64,000 nt of DNA from positions 1,860,001-1,924,000 of the forward strand of contig NZ_CP014782.1 of NCBI RefSeq assembly GCF_002005305.1. The letters run 5' to 3'. The translations under genes and the position numbers were made by a program. Below the pieces are notes generated by a model. It saw only the letters and a program-made list of their open reading frames with translations. It ran no database searches and was not told where the DNA came from. Shown piece after piece: positions 18,325 through 28,054 of this stretch. This DNA is from Shewanella psychrophila. GTDB taxonomy: Bacteria > Pseudomonadota > Gammaproteobacteria > Enterobacterales > Shewanellaceae. Each line of letters opens with the position of its first letter. Within the stretch, counting starts at the first letter, position 1.

Positions 18325-18461
18325 ACCCTTCGCTTATCATTTTCTAAGAAGTAAGTAATAGTCGAGAGAGTGGCTAAATAATCGCTAATAAAAACTAAAA
18401 ATACGCGCACTGTTCACTAGTATCACTAGAAGACAGGAACGCGACAAGCATTGAGGCAAGT

Positions 18462-20192
18462 ATGGAAGCATCGTTTTGGAATGGTAAACGCGCCCCGGGG
18501 ATCTCTGATTCCATAGACTTAAAACAATACGGCTCGGCTATTGAAGCCATCGAAGAAGCCTTTACCAAGTACGAAGATAATCCGGCATTTACCAGTTTGG
18601 GCCACACTCTTAGCTATAAAGACATTAACCATTACAGTGCCGCATTCGCCCATTACCTGCAAAACCAAACCTCGCTGGTTCCTGGCGATGCTATCGCCAT
18701 TCAGATGCTCAATACCCTACAATACCCCATCGCCGTGTTTGGTGCATTACGGGCGGGACTGCGTATAGTCAATACCAATCCCTTGTATACCGAACCTGAG
18801 ATGATTCATCAGTTTAATGATTCAGGCGCAAAAGCCCTTCTGTGTATGGATATCTTCGCCAAGTCGGTTGAGAACATTCAGACAGAAACGAGTCTCGAAT
18901 TGATCATCACCACCAGCCTTGCCGATATGCTGCCCCCAGTGAAGCGCGTATTGATCAACTCCACAGTCAAACACATCAAGAAGATGGTTCCCAATTACCA
19001 CTTGCCTCAGGCGGTGTCATTTAGAAAAGTCCTGAAACAGCATTTAGGCAAGGGATTTACCCCTGCCCATCTCGATAAACCAGACGACACCATAGTCCTA
19101 CAGTACACAGGAGGCACTACAGGTGTCGCCAAGAGCGCCGAGCTCACTAATACCAACATCATCGCAAATATGCTCCAAGCTGGCGTAGTGACACATCAGC
19201 ATGATGAACACGGCGCGCCTATGCTGGATGATGGACAAGCGATCATGGTCGCTCCTTTGCCCCTGTACCATATCTACTCTTTTACTGTGCATCTAATGGC
19301 ATTTTTCAGACTGGGTCAGCACAGCATACTTATCGCTAACCCAAGAGATACCGAAACCTTCATCAAGGCGATGAAACCTTTTAAAATAAATGGCCTGATG
19401 GGGCTGAACACGCTATTCGTTTCCCTGATGGAAAGTCCGAGTTTCAAACAAATCGATTTTAGTGAGATGAAATTTACCCTGTCCGGCGGCACAGCCCTGA
19501 TGGACGATACCGCCAAGCGCTGGAAAGCGCTCACCAGCGTTGGCATCTCCGAGGCTTATGGCCTGACCGAATGTTCACCCGCCGTATGCATGAATCCAAT
19601 TAATGGTTTAGAGCGATTAGGCACCGTGGGTCAAGCGCTGCAACACACGGCGCTCAAGTGCATAGATGCACTCGGTGAAGAGGTGTCGGTTGGCGAGCGA
19701 GGTGAGCTCTGCGTCAAAGGTCCTCAAGTGATGAAAGGCTACTGGAATCGCCCTAAGGCCACCCGTGAGTCATTCACTCAAGACGGGCAATGGCTGCTCA
19801 CCGGTGATATCGCCATTATCGATGAAGATGGTTTCGTCAGCATAGTCGACCGAGTCAAAGACATGATCATAGTTTCTGGTTTTAACGTATTTCCCAATGA
19901 GATAGAAGGCGTAGTGGCCACTCATCCTGATGTGGTTAACTGCGCCGCTATCGGTGTTGAAGATACTAAAACCGGTGAGGCGGTTAAGCTCTATGTTGTT
20001 ATACAAGACAATGCCTCACTGACAGGAGAAGAGATCAGAGCGTTCTGCAAGAACAAGCTCACTGGCTATAAAATCCCTCGTCAATTTGAGTTTAGAAGCG
20101 AGTTGCCCATGTCGCCTGTGGGAAAAATTCTTCGGCGCAAACTAAAAGATGATAGCAGAGCAACAGAGGAAGCGAGCAAACAGAGCGCTTAG
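18462..20192 (+). CDS. Long-chain-fatty-acid-CoA ligase (FadD-like)
   Basis: The 576-residue ANL-superfamily enzyme should activate a fatty acid through an acyl-AMP to acyl-CoA. It has the P-loop 'LQYTGGTTGVAKSAELT' (residues about 211-227), 'GISEAYGLTECSP', 'LTGDIAIIDEDGF', 'DRVKDMIIVSGFNVFP' and the catalytic lysine in 'SPVGKILRR'. GAGG precedes the ATG by about 5 bases. Its neighbours, an AraC-type regulator and FadH, and a shared upstream sequence, suggest use in degradation of unsaturated fatty acids or a similar lipid. It is probably not the main housekeeping FadD, but that cannot be told here. Confidence 0.9.
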   Translation: MEASFWNGKRAPGISDSIDLKQYGSAIEAIEEAFTKYEDNPAFTSLGHTLSYKDINHYSAAFAHYLQNQTSLVPGDAIAIQMLNTLQYPIAVFGALRAGLRIVNTNPLYTEPEMIHQFNDSGAKALLCMDIFAKSVENIQTETSLELIITTSLADMLPPVKRVLINSTVKHIKKMVPNYHLPQAVSFRKVLKQHLGKGFTPAHLDKPDDTIVLQYTGGTTGVAKSAELTNTNIIANMLQAGVVTHQHDEHGAPMLDDGQAIMVAPLPLYHIYSFTVHLMAFFRLGQHSILIANPRDTETFIKAMKPFKINGLMGLNTLFVSLMESPSFKQIDFSEMKFTLSGGTALMDDTAKRWKALTSVGISEAYGLTECSPAVCMNPINGLERLGTVGQALQHTALKCIDALGEEVSVGERGELCVKGPQVMKGYWNRPKATRESFTQDGQWLLTGDIAIIDEDGFVSIVDRVKDMIIVSGFNVFPNEIEGVVATHPDVVNCAAIGVEDTKTGEAVKLYVVIQDNASLTGEEIRAFCKNKLTGYKIPRQFEFRSELPMSPVGKILRRKLKDDSRATEEASKQSA

Positions 20193-20222
20193 GGTGTCTG
20201 TTTCTATAGCCGTATCTATCTT

Positions 20223-21314
20223 CTATTTCTCTTTATTTGGACTTATATTTGCCGTTCTGAAGCGCCCAGGCGCTTCGCCCGTCCAACGTTTAAAGGCTCG
20301 CTGAAAAGCAGTAGGTGAGCCAAAACCTAGCAGGTAAGCGATTTCACCTAAGGTTAACGCCGTATCCTGTACATAACTTATGGCTAAGGTGCGGCGAGTA
20401 TCATTCAAGGTTTGTTGAAAGCTGCCGCCCTCCTCCACCAGTTTGCGCCTGACGGTCCAGGGAGCCATGTTCAGCTGCTCCGAGACTTGTTCCAGTGTCG
20501 GTGTACTCCCGTCTAGCAGAGGGCCAATGACACGGCTGACCTTCTCATGAAAACTCAATCCCAAACGCACTTTTTCCAGCTCTTCATCTGCACCTCTTCG
20601 AAGTAACTCAAAGGTTGGCGCGCTTCGATTGATACAAGACCAAGCTAATGCCTCGGCTTTGATGACGATATAATTACTCGCTTGTTCAAACAGTACTGGG
20701 CATTTAAACAACTCATGGTATTTTTCTGCATAAACTGGCGCTGGAAACTCGAAGCAGACTTTTTCAATCCCGTCATTTTTGCCACTCAGAGCTTGGATTA
20801 TCTGGCACCAACCAGACAAAACGGAATCGACAACGAAATAGTTGTAATCGTTATAGGGCTTGATGGAATAAAACATCAGCACCCCTTGGCCTTGCACAAC
20901 GCCATACTCCCGACTCAGTTCCAGAAACCTATCCTGCTCCATACCAAATGCCTGATTCACAAAAAATTGCGATTGGCCTCTGGAATTGTATTTATTGAGA
21001 GGCTCAAAGGTGGCTATCAGCTCACAGGCCTGCCTGAGATCTTGGGCGCTAAGTGCCAGTAAGCCTGCCATCCCCAAATTGGTGGCCGTGGTGACTTCTC
21101 CCATAACCAGCCCAAGCCAAGGTAATTCACAGGCTTGTATACAGTCATGACCCAGACGCATAAATTTAGGAATACTCACCCTGGCATCGGGTGAAGCTAA
21201 CGATATTGAATCAATAGAATATTTATCCAATATTTCATCGCACTCAACCTCAAGGTGCTCCATAGCCTTGAGCATGATCTCAATATAAGAAACCGAAATA
21301 TCACCTAGCTTCAT
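20223..21314 (-). CDS. AraC-family transcriptional regulator with arabinose-binding-like N-terminal domain
   Basis: The 363-residue protein has an N-terminal ligand domain of the Arabinose_bd/OruR type ('LGMAGLLALSAQDLRQACELI', residues about 78-99) and a C-terminal double HTH ('TLEQVSEQLNMAPWTVRRKLVEEGGSFQQTLN' region and 'LGEIAYLLGFGSPTAFQRAFKRWTG' region). It lies convergent with the FadD-like gene and divergent from fadH. The direct repeats at 21356-21383 lie 42 bases from its own start, so it probably controls fadH, the ligase and perhaps itself; an acyl-CoA or fatty acid would be a reasonable inducer (inference). Confidence 0.88.
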   Translation of the reverse strand: MKLGDISVSYIEIMLKAMEHLEVECDEILDKYSIDSISLASPDARVSIPKFMRLGHDCIQACELPWLGLVMGEVTTATNLGMAGLLALSAQDLRQACELIATFEPLNKYNSRGQSQFFVNQAFGMEQDRFLELSREYGVVQGQGVLMFYSIKPYNDYNYFVVDSVLSGWCQIIQALSGKNDGIEKVCFEFPAPVYAEKYHELFKCPVLFEQASNYIVIKAEALAWSCINRSAPTFELLRRGADEELEKVRLGLSFHEKVSRVIGPLLDGSTPTLEQVSEQLNMAPWTVRRKLVEEGGSFQQTLNDTRRTLAISYVQDTALTLGEIAYLLGFGSPTAFQRAFKRWTGEAPGRFRTANISPNKEK

Positions 21315-21355
21315 ACTCGTTCACCATGTAAAAAATCATTCATGACGCAAACAAC

Positions 21356-21383
21356 AGTCATTAATTTGTAATCTTTAGTCATT
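21356..21383 (+). promoter_or_regulatory. Candidate AraC-family operator between the regulator and fadH
   Basis: Two identical AGTCATT half-sites (21356-21362 and 21377-21383) are spaced exactly 21 bases, two helical turns, as expected for an AraC/XylS protein binding as tandem monomers. The same sequence recurs upstream of the FadD-like gene (18297-18324). Confidence 0.6.
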
Positions 21384-21442
21384 GGCCAATGCTATCATTA
21401 GCTCTATCTTTAACCAAGAATAAATAATAAAAGGGAAGAGAG

Positions 21443-23461
21443 ATGAGCAACTCCTATCCACATTTAATGGCACCACTAGATTTAGGTTTTCGTACAATTA
21501 AGAATCGCAGCTTGATGGGCTCGATGCACACGAACTTAGAAGAAGCCCCCAACGGGTTCGAGCGCATGGCAACCTACTACGCCGCTCGAGCAGCCGGTGG
21601 GATAGGCATGATAGTTACCGGCGGTTTCGCCCCAAATATCGAAGGCGGCGGCATGCCCAATGCCACCATGATAGCCACAGATGAAGATATCGAGAAGCAC
21701 AGGTTAATTACCCGAGCCGTGCATAAAGAAGATGGCGTGATCTGTTTGCAAATTTTGCATACAGGACGTTACGCCTACCACCCTAAACTGGTGAGTTGTT
21801 CACCCTTGCAGGCACCAATCAACCAGTTTGTTCCCAGAGAGCTGGATGAAGCAGGCATAGAGAAACAGATCCAGGACTTCGTCAACTGCGCCCTCAACTC
21901 TCAAAAAGCGGGTTACGATGGCGTCGAGATAATGGGGTCCGAAGGTTACTTCATCAACCAATTCATCTGTAAGCGCACCAATCACAGAACCGACCGTTGG
22001 GGTGGCAGCTATGAAAACCGCACCCGACTGGCGTTAGAAATAGTTCGCAGAACCCGTGAAGCGGTTGGTGAAGCGTTTATCATCATCTTCAGGCTCTCCA
22101 TGCTCGACTTAGTCGAAGGCGGCAGTACCTGGCAAGAGGTAGTCGAGCTGGCTAAGGGCATCGAAAAGGTTGGCGCGACGATTATCAACACAGGTGTTGG
22201 CTGGCATGAGGCACGGGTTCCCACCATAGCCACCAGCGTCCCCAGAGGCGCCTTCGTCGAACTCACCAAACGCATGAAGAAAGAGGTGAGCATTCCGCTT
22301 TGTACCACCAACCGCATCAATACCCCGGAAGTCGCCGAAGAGATCCTCGCCGAGGGTAATGCCGACATAATCTCCATGGCCCGGCCTATGCTTGCCGATC
22401 CTGACTTCATGGCCAAAGCTCAAGCGGGAAAATCCGATGAGATCAACACCTGTATAGGTTGTAATCAGGCCTGTTTAGATCATATTTTCCAGATGAAACT
22501 CGTGTCTTGTCTGGTGAACCCCCAGGCCTGCCATGAGACCGAACTGATTATAAAGCCCACCAAGCAAAGCAAGGAAATCGCCGTGGTTGGCGCAGGACCC
22601 GCGGGTCTGGCCGCGGCAACGACCGCAGCCAGACGTGGACACAATGTCACCCTGTTCGAGGCCGATGACAAGATTGGCGGTCAGTTCAATATTGCCATGC
22701 AAGTACCGGGTAAAGAGGAGTTCAGCGAAACCATCAGGTACTTTAAGAAACAACTCGAGCTCACCGGCGTCAATGTCAGGCTCAATACCAGACCCCGCGA
22801 AGAAGACTTGATTGGATTCAATGAAGTATTACTGGCAACCGGTATCATCCCACGTCAACTGGACATTCCAGGAATTACTAGCGACAAGGTACTGAACTAC
22901 TTAGATGTACTAAGAGATAAAAAACCGGTAGGCAAGCGCGTGGCCATCATAGGCGCTGGCGGCATAGGATTCGATGTGGGTGAATATCTCTCCCATCAAG
23001 GACCGTCAACTAGCTTAGATAAAGATGCCTATATGAAAGAGTGGGGAGTGGACCTTAGCGGATCGACACCGGGCGGTTTAATCGAACCACAATGTGAGCC
23101 CTCGCCGCGGGAGATTTTTTTGCTGCAACGTAAGTCTTCGAAAGTAGGAGCTGGCCTAGGTAAGAGTACAGGCTGGATCCACAGAACCGTGCTGAAAAAC
23201 AAGGGCGTGAAGATGATTAAAGGTGTGCAGTACAATAAGATTGATCATAGGGGCCTGCATATCTCTATCGAAGGTGAAGAGCAGCTGCTCGAGGTGGATA
23301 ACATCATCATCTGCGCCGGGCAAGACTCACACAGAGCCATGCAAGCCAAGCTTGAGGCCAACAAGGTGAAAGTGACCCTGATTGGCGGTGCAGATATTGC
23401 TTCCGAGCTAGATGCAAAGCGGGCGATTAAGCAAGGTACCGAAGTCGCTGCAGCGTTATAA
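21443..23461 (+). CDS. fadH: 2,4-dienoyl-CoA reductase (NADPH)
   Basis: The 672-residue protein has the same length as E. coli FadH. The N-terminal Old-Yellow-Enzyme barrel (FMN) contains 'LHTGRYAYHP' and the active-site 'NQFICKRTNHRTDRWGG'. The 4Fe-4S cysteines are in 'CIGCNQACLDHIF...SCLVNP'. The FAD/NADPH half starts at 'EIAVVGAGPAGLAAA'. It removes the 2,4-dienoyl intermediate when unsaturated fatty acids are oxidised. AAAGGGAAGAGAG precedes the ATG. Confidence 0.95.
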   Translation: MSNSYPHLMAPLDLGFRTIKNRSLMGSMHTNLEEAPNGFERMATYYAARAAGGIGMIVTGGFAPNIEGGGMPNATMIATDEDIEKHRLITRAVHKEDGVICLQILHTGRYAYHPKLVSCSPLQAPINQFVPRELDEAGIEKQIQDFVNCALNSQKAGYDGVEIMGSEGYFINQFICKRTNHRTDRWGGSYENRTRLALEIVRRTREAVGEAFIIIFRLSMLDLVEGGSTWQEVVELAKGIEKVGATIINTGVGWHEARVPTIATSVPRGAFVELTKRMKKEVSIPLCTTNRINTPEVAEEILAEGNADIISMARPMLADPDFMAKAQAGKSDEINTCIGCNQACLDHIFQMKLVSCLVNPQACHETELIIKPTKQSKEIAVVGAGPAGLAAATTAARRGHNVTLFEADDKIGGQFNIAMQVPGKEEFSETIRYFKKQLELTGVNVRLNTRPREEDLIGFNEVLLATGIIPRQLDIPGITSDKVLNYLDVLRDKKPVGKRVAIIGAGGIGFDVGEYLSHQGPSTSLDKDAYMKEWGVDLSGSTPGGLIEPQCEPSPREIFLLQRKSSKVGAGLGKSTGWIHRTVLKNKGVKMIKGVQYNKIDHRGLHISIEGEEQLLEVDNIIICAGQDSHRAMQAKLEANKVKVTLIGGADIASELDAKRAIKQGTEVAAAL

Positions 23462-23467
23462 TTTACA

Positions 23468-23493
23468 GATCCTAGGACCTAGGTTCTAGGATC
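23468..23493. repeat. 26-base CTAG-rich near-perfect palindrome
   Basis: The sequence from GATCCTAGG to CTAGGATC is a palindrome with one mismatched pair and three CTAG words. It sits between convergent fadH and the barrel gene, 6 bases after the fadH stop, so it may act as a transcript end or be one of the dispersed CTAG repeats. Confidence 0.6.
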
Positions 23494-23497
23494 TTCT

Positions 23498-24724
23498 TTA
23501 AAAATAATAACGACTCGCCAGCTGCCATTGCTGTTCGACTAAGTCTTTGGCATAACCTTGTTCGACCCGGGCAGCTCGTTCTGAGTCGATACGGTTATAT
23601 TCTGCCTGCATAAACCAACCTTTACTGAATTGATAACTATAAGAAAGTGTCATAGCTTGACCCTCCTCGCTGTTATCATCATCAAATGTTAAATCATCGT
23701 CTGTGACACTAAAATCTTCGAAACGAGCCGATAACCTGTGTTTCTGCCATCTATGACTGAGCAAGATAAATGCCGAATAAAAACCGTTATCGACTATGTT
23801 CATGCCATAGGGAGACTGCATCAAGGTATCTCCTTTCATATATTGAGCGATAACCTCCATGTTATAGGGCAGACGCCACTTGGTGCCCATATGCACAAAC
23901 TGAGTCAACCAGGCATATTGACCCTGTTTCACTACTCTCGTATCGGCATCATTATCATAATATCCCACTTCCAGTCGCCCCAGCCCCTGCATGCGCCACT
24001 GAGTCTTCACATGATAGCCGATGCGATCATCTAGCTCTAAGAAAGGATCTGACTCTTTTGCCTGTGAACTTAATGAACCGCCATCCAGACTGGGAAGTTC
24101 GCTCAAGGGGAGTTTCTCTTGCCAAAGCGTCTGACGTGAACTGTTAGTCCAGCCGTGCCAGGCCAACATGGCCCCTGTGGTATCGTTATTTTGAAAGAAT
24201 TCGGCGGAGAGAGTAAAGTCATGGCGGGAATCATGAAACTTACCCAGATAGTCCAGGCTTAACTGAGCACCGATATGGCGCACCTCTTCACCTAACCAAC
24301 TGTTAATTCCTGAATACGTTAAGGTATAGGGAGAAGACCAGGCGGTGGCAATATTTTCCATAGAGATTTCAGGATACATAACCCCGAGTTTGCCTGACAA
24401 ACGTAATCCATTGTTCCAAGGCAAACCCTTGTATTTAAAATAGGCCTCGGTAATGCCGATATTATCCTCCACGCCATCCCAATAAGCATTAGCTACCACA
24501 TGTGCTGAGAGCGGGTTATCCCAATCGATATCATAACTCACACCCGCCTGTGCCAGTGAGAGCTGACCATCAGGATTGTATCTAAACTTGCCAAGCCCAC
24601 CATCAACATAGGAGGTGATGCCGTCGGTATAACTGGCCCTGACATCTATGATCCCCGAGAAACTCTGCTCGGCAGCGAATCCCACCGACGAGTATAAACT
24701 CAGTATCCATACCCAATATTTCAT
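23498..24724 (-). CDS. Putative outer-membrane beta-barrel (porin-like) protein
   Basis: The 408-residue protein has a short signal peptide (MKYWVWILSLYSSVGFAAEQ, cut after GFA) and then alternating aromatic/polar strands, ending '...LASRYYF' with the C-terminal Phe recognised by the Bam machinery. I do not recognise the family; a carrier or an assembly barrel is possible. ATG 24724 is chosen because AGGAG lies 5 bases upstream; a GTG at 24745 would lengthen the N-terminus. It lies 65 bases after the GGDEF/EAL gene on the same strand and probably shares its operon. Confidence 0.7.
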   Translation of the reverse strand: MKYWVWILSLYSSVGFAAEQSFSGIIDVRASYTDGITSYVDGGLGKFRYNPDGQLSLAQAGVSYDIDWDNPLSAHVVANAYWDGVEDNIGITEAYFKYKGLPWNNGLRLSGKLGVMYPEISMENIATAWSSPYTLTYSGINSWLGEEVRHIGAQLSLDYLGKFHDSRHDFTLSAEFFQNNDTTGAMLAWHGWTNSSRQTLWQEKLPLSELPSLDGGSLSSQAKESDPFLELDDRIGYHVKTQWRMQGLGRLEVGYYDNDADTRVVKQGQYAWLTQFVHMGTKWRLPYNMEVIAQYMKGDTLMQSPYGMNIVDNGFYSAFILLSHRWQKHRLSARFEDFSVTDDDLTFDDDNSEEGQAMTLSYSYQFSKGWFMQAEYNRIDSERAARVEQGYAKDLVEQQWQLASRYYF

Positions 24725-24788
24725 CCATGCTCCTCTGTATTGCACTTGTTGCCGATAGGCTTCAATCCTTAAAAAGTAAACATGACGG

Positions 24789-27125
24789 CTAGTAACCAGA
24801 ATTTACCAACCAAGCGACTAAGGTATCGGCATCGGCCGGCTTAGACAAATAATAGCCTTGCCCCATCTCACAGCCTCTCTCGGCGAGCCATTTTAGAGCG
24901 CCCTCATCTTCAATGCCTTCGGCGACGACACGTAAACCTAAGCTGTGGGCTAACTGCAAGGTCGAGTTCACTATGATTTGGTCGTCTAAATTAACCATCA
25001 GGTTTTGCACAAAAGACTTGTCTATCTTTAACTCATCCACAGGCAACTGCTTAAGCTGAGCCAATGATGAGTAACCTGTGCCGTAATCATCGATAGATAA
25101 TTTAAGGCCATACTGCTTCAGTACCCTGAGTTGCTTGATGGCATTCTCGGGATCAGACACCACGGCATCTTCGGTGATCTCTAAAGTTAACGCCTCAATG
25201 GGTACACTCCTGTCTGATATAACATCCAGCACATACTGACAAAAATTCGTATCTTTTAAGTTTTCCGCCGAGATATTTATCGCGATGCCTAAGTCTATAC
25301 CTTGGTCTTTCCAACTCAGGTATTGATCGATAGCTTCATTCATCACCCAACGGGTTAAAGCATTCATCTGGCCCATCTGCTCGGCAATAGGAATAAACTC
25401 ATCGGGAGGGATCATTCCCCTATCTGGATGCAGCCAACGCACCAGCGCCTCCACGTGAGTCACCTTATTCAGGGTTAAATCTAGCTTAGGCTGGTAAAAG
25501 AGCACCAATTCCCCGTGCTGTATGGCTGATTTGAGTTCGTTGATCAGCTGCAATCGCTCTAAAGTATTCACATCGATCTGTTGATTGTAGATCTGTTGCT
25601 CTAGTTTATTCTTCTTAGCATGTTGCATCGCCGTATCGGCTTGACGGAGCAAAGTTTCTAAATCACTGGGGTAATGAACAAAACTCACGCCTATGGTCAA
25701 CTGCAGATGCAAGGAGATGTCTTGATAGCGATATTCAGCTTCGATATTTTTCTGCACCTTAGCCAGCAAGCTGCGCAGTGCCTTGGGAAAGGTGTCTTTA
25801 AAGGCTAAGACAAATTCATCGCCGCTCATACGGCACACGAGAGTGATATCATCGATGGAAGACAGGCGCCTGCCGATCTCTTTTATAACCTCATCTCCCA
25901 CCACATGCCCTAAGGTGCCGTTCACCTCAGTCATGCGCTTAATGTTAATCAAACAGATAGCCACGGCCGACTTAGCTTCAAACCAGGGCTGAGTCACACG
26001 TTCAAGTTCGTTCTTGTTAGATAAGTTAGTCAGAGGATCATGATAGGCCTGAAAGGCAATCTTACTTTCACGACTGAGAATCGCCTGCTGCATCACAGTA
26101 AACTCTTCGGCCAAGTCTTGCATCTCTATGCTATTGCCCACCTGCACCTTAGAGTTGTAGTTTCCCTTGGCGATATATCGCGCCTGCTCAATCAATAATT
26201 TAATCGGTTTAGTCACACCACTGGAGATAACGAAAGCCAGTAACAGGGAGATGGGCAGCATCAATAGAATTAAGCCCAATTGTTGTAGCCATTGCTTCTG
26301 AAACGACTCGAGTACGTCATAACGGGTTAAATACATGAATGCATGCAGCTGCTTCTCGTTTACCTCCCCGAGTGCTTCATGCCACAGCACATATTCATCA
26401 TTAAGCTGACCGTCTTGGATATAATCAGACACAGCCTGATAATCATCGGCATTTAATTGTTCGGCAGACAAGCTGACTAATTGATTTTTTTCCCCCGCAG
26501 ATGTCACCATAAAACCCGCATTGAGTCCGGTTTTCATCTGTAATGAACGCGCTAATTCATCACCGATGATGAAGCCAAAGCCCACCCAACCAATGACATT
26601 GTTAGCCCCACTGGTTAAGGGAGCAAATTTTATCTGGTATATATTATCTTCCAAAGGATATAAAGGCTTGACTCCCTGCAACTCGCTATCCAGTTGGAAG
26701 CGGAATGCTTCACCTTGCTCGGGGCCTACTCGAACCTTTCCCTTCTCCATCCCTTTGGTCTTGAGCATCAGCTCACCAATAATCTCGCCTTCGATATCCA
26801 CGGCGATAGCGATATCTGCATTGATACGCTTTCTGTGATTATTCAGTGCTACTAAAAAACTGCGGCTATCGCCATCGATAAAGATATCTTTGAGGCCAAA
26901 GTCTTTAGCCGCAGTATCTGCGAAAGCTGAAAGGTAATAATTACGGTCGTTATACTCGGATTTAAACACCAACTCGGCCACCGAGAGTTGGTTTCTTAAC
27001 TGCTCTTGCTCTAGGCGTTTATTGGCGTAAAACGTGATGGAAAACGAGATTGCCTGCACCGCGATCAATAAGATCACGAAAAAGGCAAATATGCGTGTCT
27101 GTATTCGATTGAATATACCGAACAT
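24789..27125 (-). CDS. Membrane GGDEF/EAL cyclic-di-GMP protein with periplasmic sensor
   Basis: The 778-residue protein has a TM helix (residues ~10-32), a periplasmic sensor (to ~280), a second TM (~284-303), HAMP, GGDEF and EAL domains. The GGDEF motif is SGDEF (434-438), a variant that may keep or lose cyclase activity. The EAL motif (E559-A-L), 'NISAENLKD', 'EITEDAV', 'DDYGTGYSSL' and 'KIDKSFV' are intact, so phosphodiesterase activity is likely. The start ATG 27125 overlaps the stop of the cupredoxin gene (TGATG), showing coupling; an earlier TTG is less likely. The partner suggests sensing of a redox or copper signal (inference). Confidence 0.92.
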   Translation of the reverse strand: MFGIFNRIQTRIFAFFVILLIAVQAISFSITFYANKRLEQEQLRNQLSVAELVFKSEYNDRNYYLSAFADTAAKDFGLKDIFIDGDSRSFLVALNNHRKRINADIAIAVDIEGEIIGELMLKTKGMEKGKVRVGPEQGEAFRFQLDSELQGVKPLYPLEDNIYQIKFAPLTSGANNVIGWVGFGFIIGDELARSLQMKTGLNAGFMVTSAGEKNQLVSLSAEQLNADDYQAVSDYIQDGQLNDEYVLWHEALGEVNEKQLHAFMYLTRYDVLESFQKQWLQQLGLILLMLPISLLLAFVISSGVTKPIKLLIEQARYIAKGNYNSKVQVGNSIEMQDLAEEFTVMQQAILSRESKIAFQAYHDPLTNLSNKNELERVTQPWFEAKSAVAICLINIKRMTEVNGTLGHVVGDEVIKEIGRRLSSIDDITLVCRMSGDEFVLAFKDTFPKALRSLLAKVQKNIEAEYRYQDISLHLQLTIGVSFVHYPSDLETLLRQADTAMQHAKKNKLEQQIYNQQIDVNTLERLQLINELKSAIQHGELVLFYQPKLDLTLNKVTHVEALVRWLHPDRGMIPPDEFIPIAEQMGQMNALTRWVMNEAIDQYLSWKDQGIDLGIAINISAENLKDTNFCQYVLDVISDRSVPIEALTLEITEDAVVSDPENAIKQLRVLKQYGLKLSIDDYGTGYSSLAQLKQLPVDELKIDKSFVQNLMVNLDDQIIVNSTLQLAHSLGLRVVAEGIEDEGALKWLAERGCEMGQGYYLSKPADADTLVAWLVNSGY

Positions 27126-27844
27126 CAATAGCCTTCCAAAAACTCAAAGTCATCGAGACTCTTCTGGGACGGAATATCCCCCATCAAGGCTGAAACTGTA
27201 ATAGATAACGCCTTTGTCAGCGGTAGAGTCACCTCCTGTGACAGAGTGTTATCACGGGTTAATAGCTGAGGATGCCAGATCACTAAGGTATAATCGGCGT
27301 CAGCAGCGTTCTCAAAACTGACCCATCCCATCTCATCGGTTAAGCCAAAGTACGGTGTGTCGACCACCAGCAGATGGCCACTCATCCAGTCATGAACATT
27401 GCATCCCATAGAGACATGGCCAACCTGATCAAACACCATGGTCTTGGTGGCGTTATCTTTACGTAATTTAAAGGAGAAACGTTTGGGGCCAGCCGCTGAG
27501 TAAATATGATGAGTAATATCATCATCGTTGACGAATTGCAGCTCGTAGCCTTTCTGCACCACAGTAATATAAGGGGTGAATTGCTTGTTTCTCTGGTGGA
27601 CCTCCAATGGCGCCGCCATATTATCCATCGCAACTTCTGACTTAGACCCATCAAGGTGTTTAGGCTGCAGGTAGACCACCATATTCTCCATCGCCTCGCC
27701 GGCCGGATCCACGAGTCTGATCGTTTCAGCATTCACTGTGAAACTTGACATCGCAAAGGGACCTAAAAAAAGTCCACCGAAGAGTAATACTTCCCGTCTA
27801 TTTATCACATCAACCTCAACTCTCGTTATTACAGAATTAGTCAT
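27125..27844 (-). CDS. Tat-exported cupredoxin-like protein (methylamine-utilisation type)
   Basis: The 239-residue protein starts with a Tat-like signal (NRREVLLFGGLFLGPFAM, residues ~15-32). A cupredoxin fold follows with a plausible type-1 copper site: His in 'DDITHHIYS' and 'GCNVHDWM' (Cys-x2-His-x2-Met). A C-terminal segment resembles carboxypeptidase regulatory-like beta repeats. It matches what is annotated as 'methylamine utilization protein' without Mau genes here. The start is ATG 27844 (GTG just before it possible); no good ribosome site is seen. It is the first gene of a three-gene set with the GGDEF/EAL protein and a barrel. Confidence 0.8.
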   Translation of the reverse strand: MTNSVITRVEVDVINRREVLLFGGLFLGPFAMSSFTVNAETIRLVDPAGEAMENMVVYLQPKHLDGSKSEVAMDNMAAPLEVHQRNKQFTPYITVVQKGYELQFVNDDDITHHIYSAAGPKRFSFKLRKDNATKTMVFDQVGHVSMGCNVHDWMSGHLLVVDTPYFGLTDEMGWVSFENAADADYTLVIWHPQLLTRDNTLSQEVTLPLTKALSITVSALMGDIPSQKSLDDFEFLEGY

Positions 27845-28003
27845 CACAAAGAAACGCTAACAGGTAAAAGACAACAAGATATCGTTTCACCCGCGGTTGT
27901 CCCGCTGGTATAAAGAACGGAATAGACAGAAATAAATTTCACATAAAACTAACAATCAAGTATTTATTTAGAAGAATCACACTCATAAGATAAATAATAG
28001 GCA

Positions 28004-28028
28004 ATAAAAAAACAAAACCAAGGTTTTG
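28004..28028 (-). terminator. Terminator after the chemoreceptor gene
   Basis: A 7-bp stem (CAAAACC/GGTTTTG, 28013-28028) with a 2-base apex is followed on the minus strand by seven Ts, 27 bases after the chemoreceptor stop. Confidence 0.75.
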
Positions 28029-28054
28029 CTTTTTATTCGTGCTCAAATGAAGAA

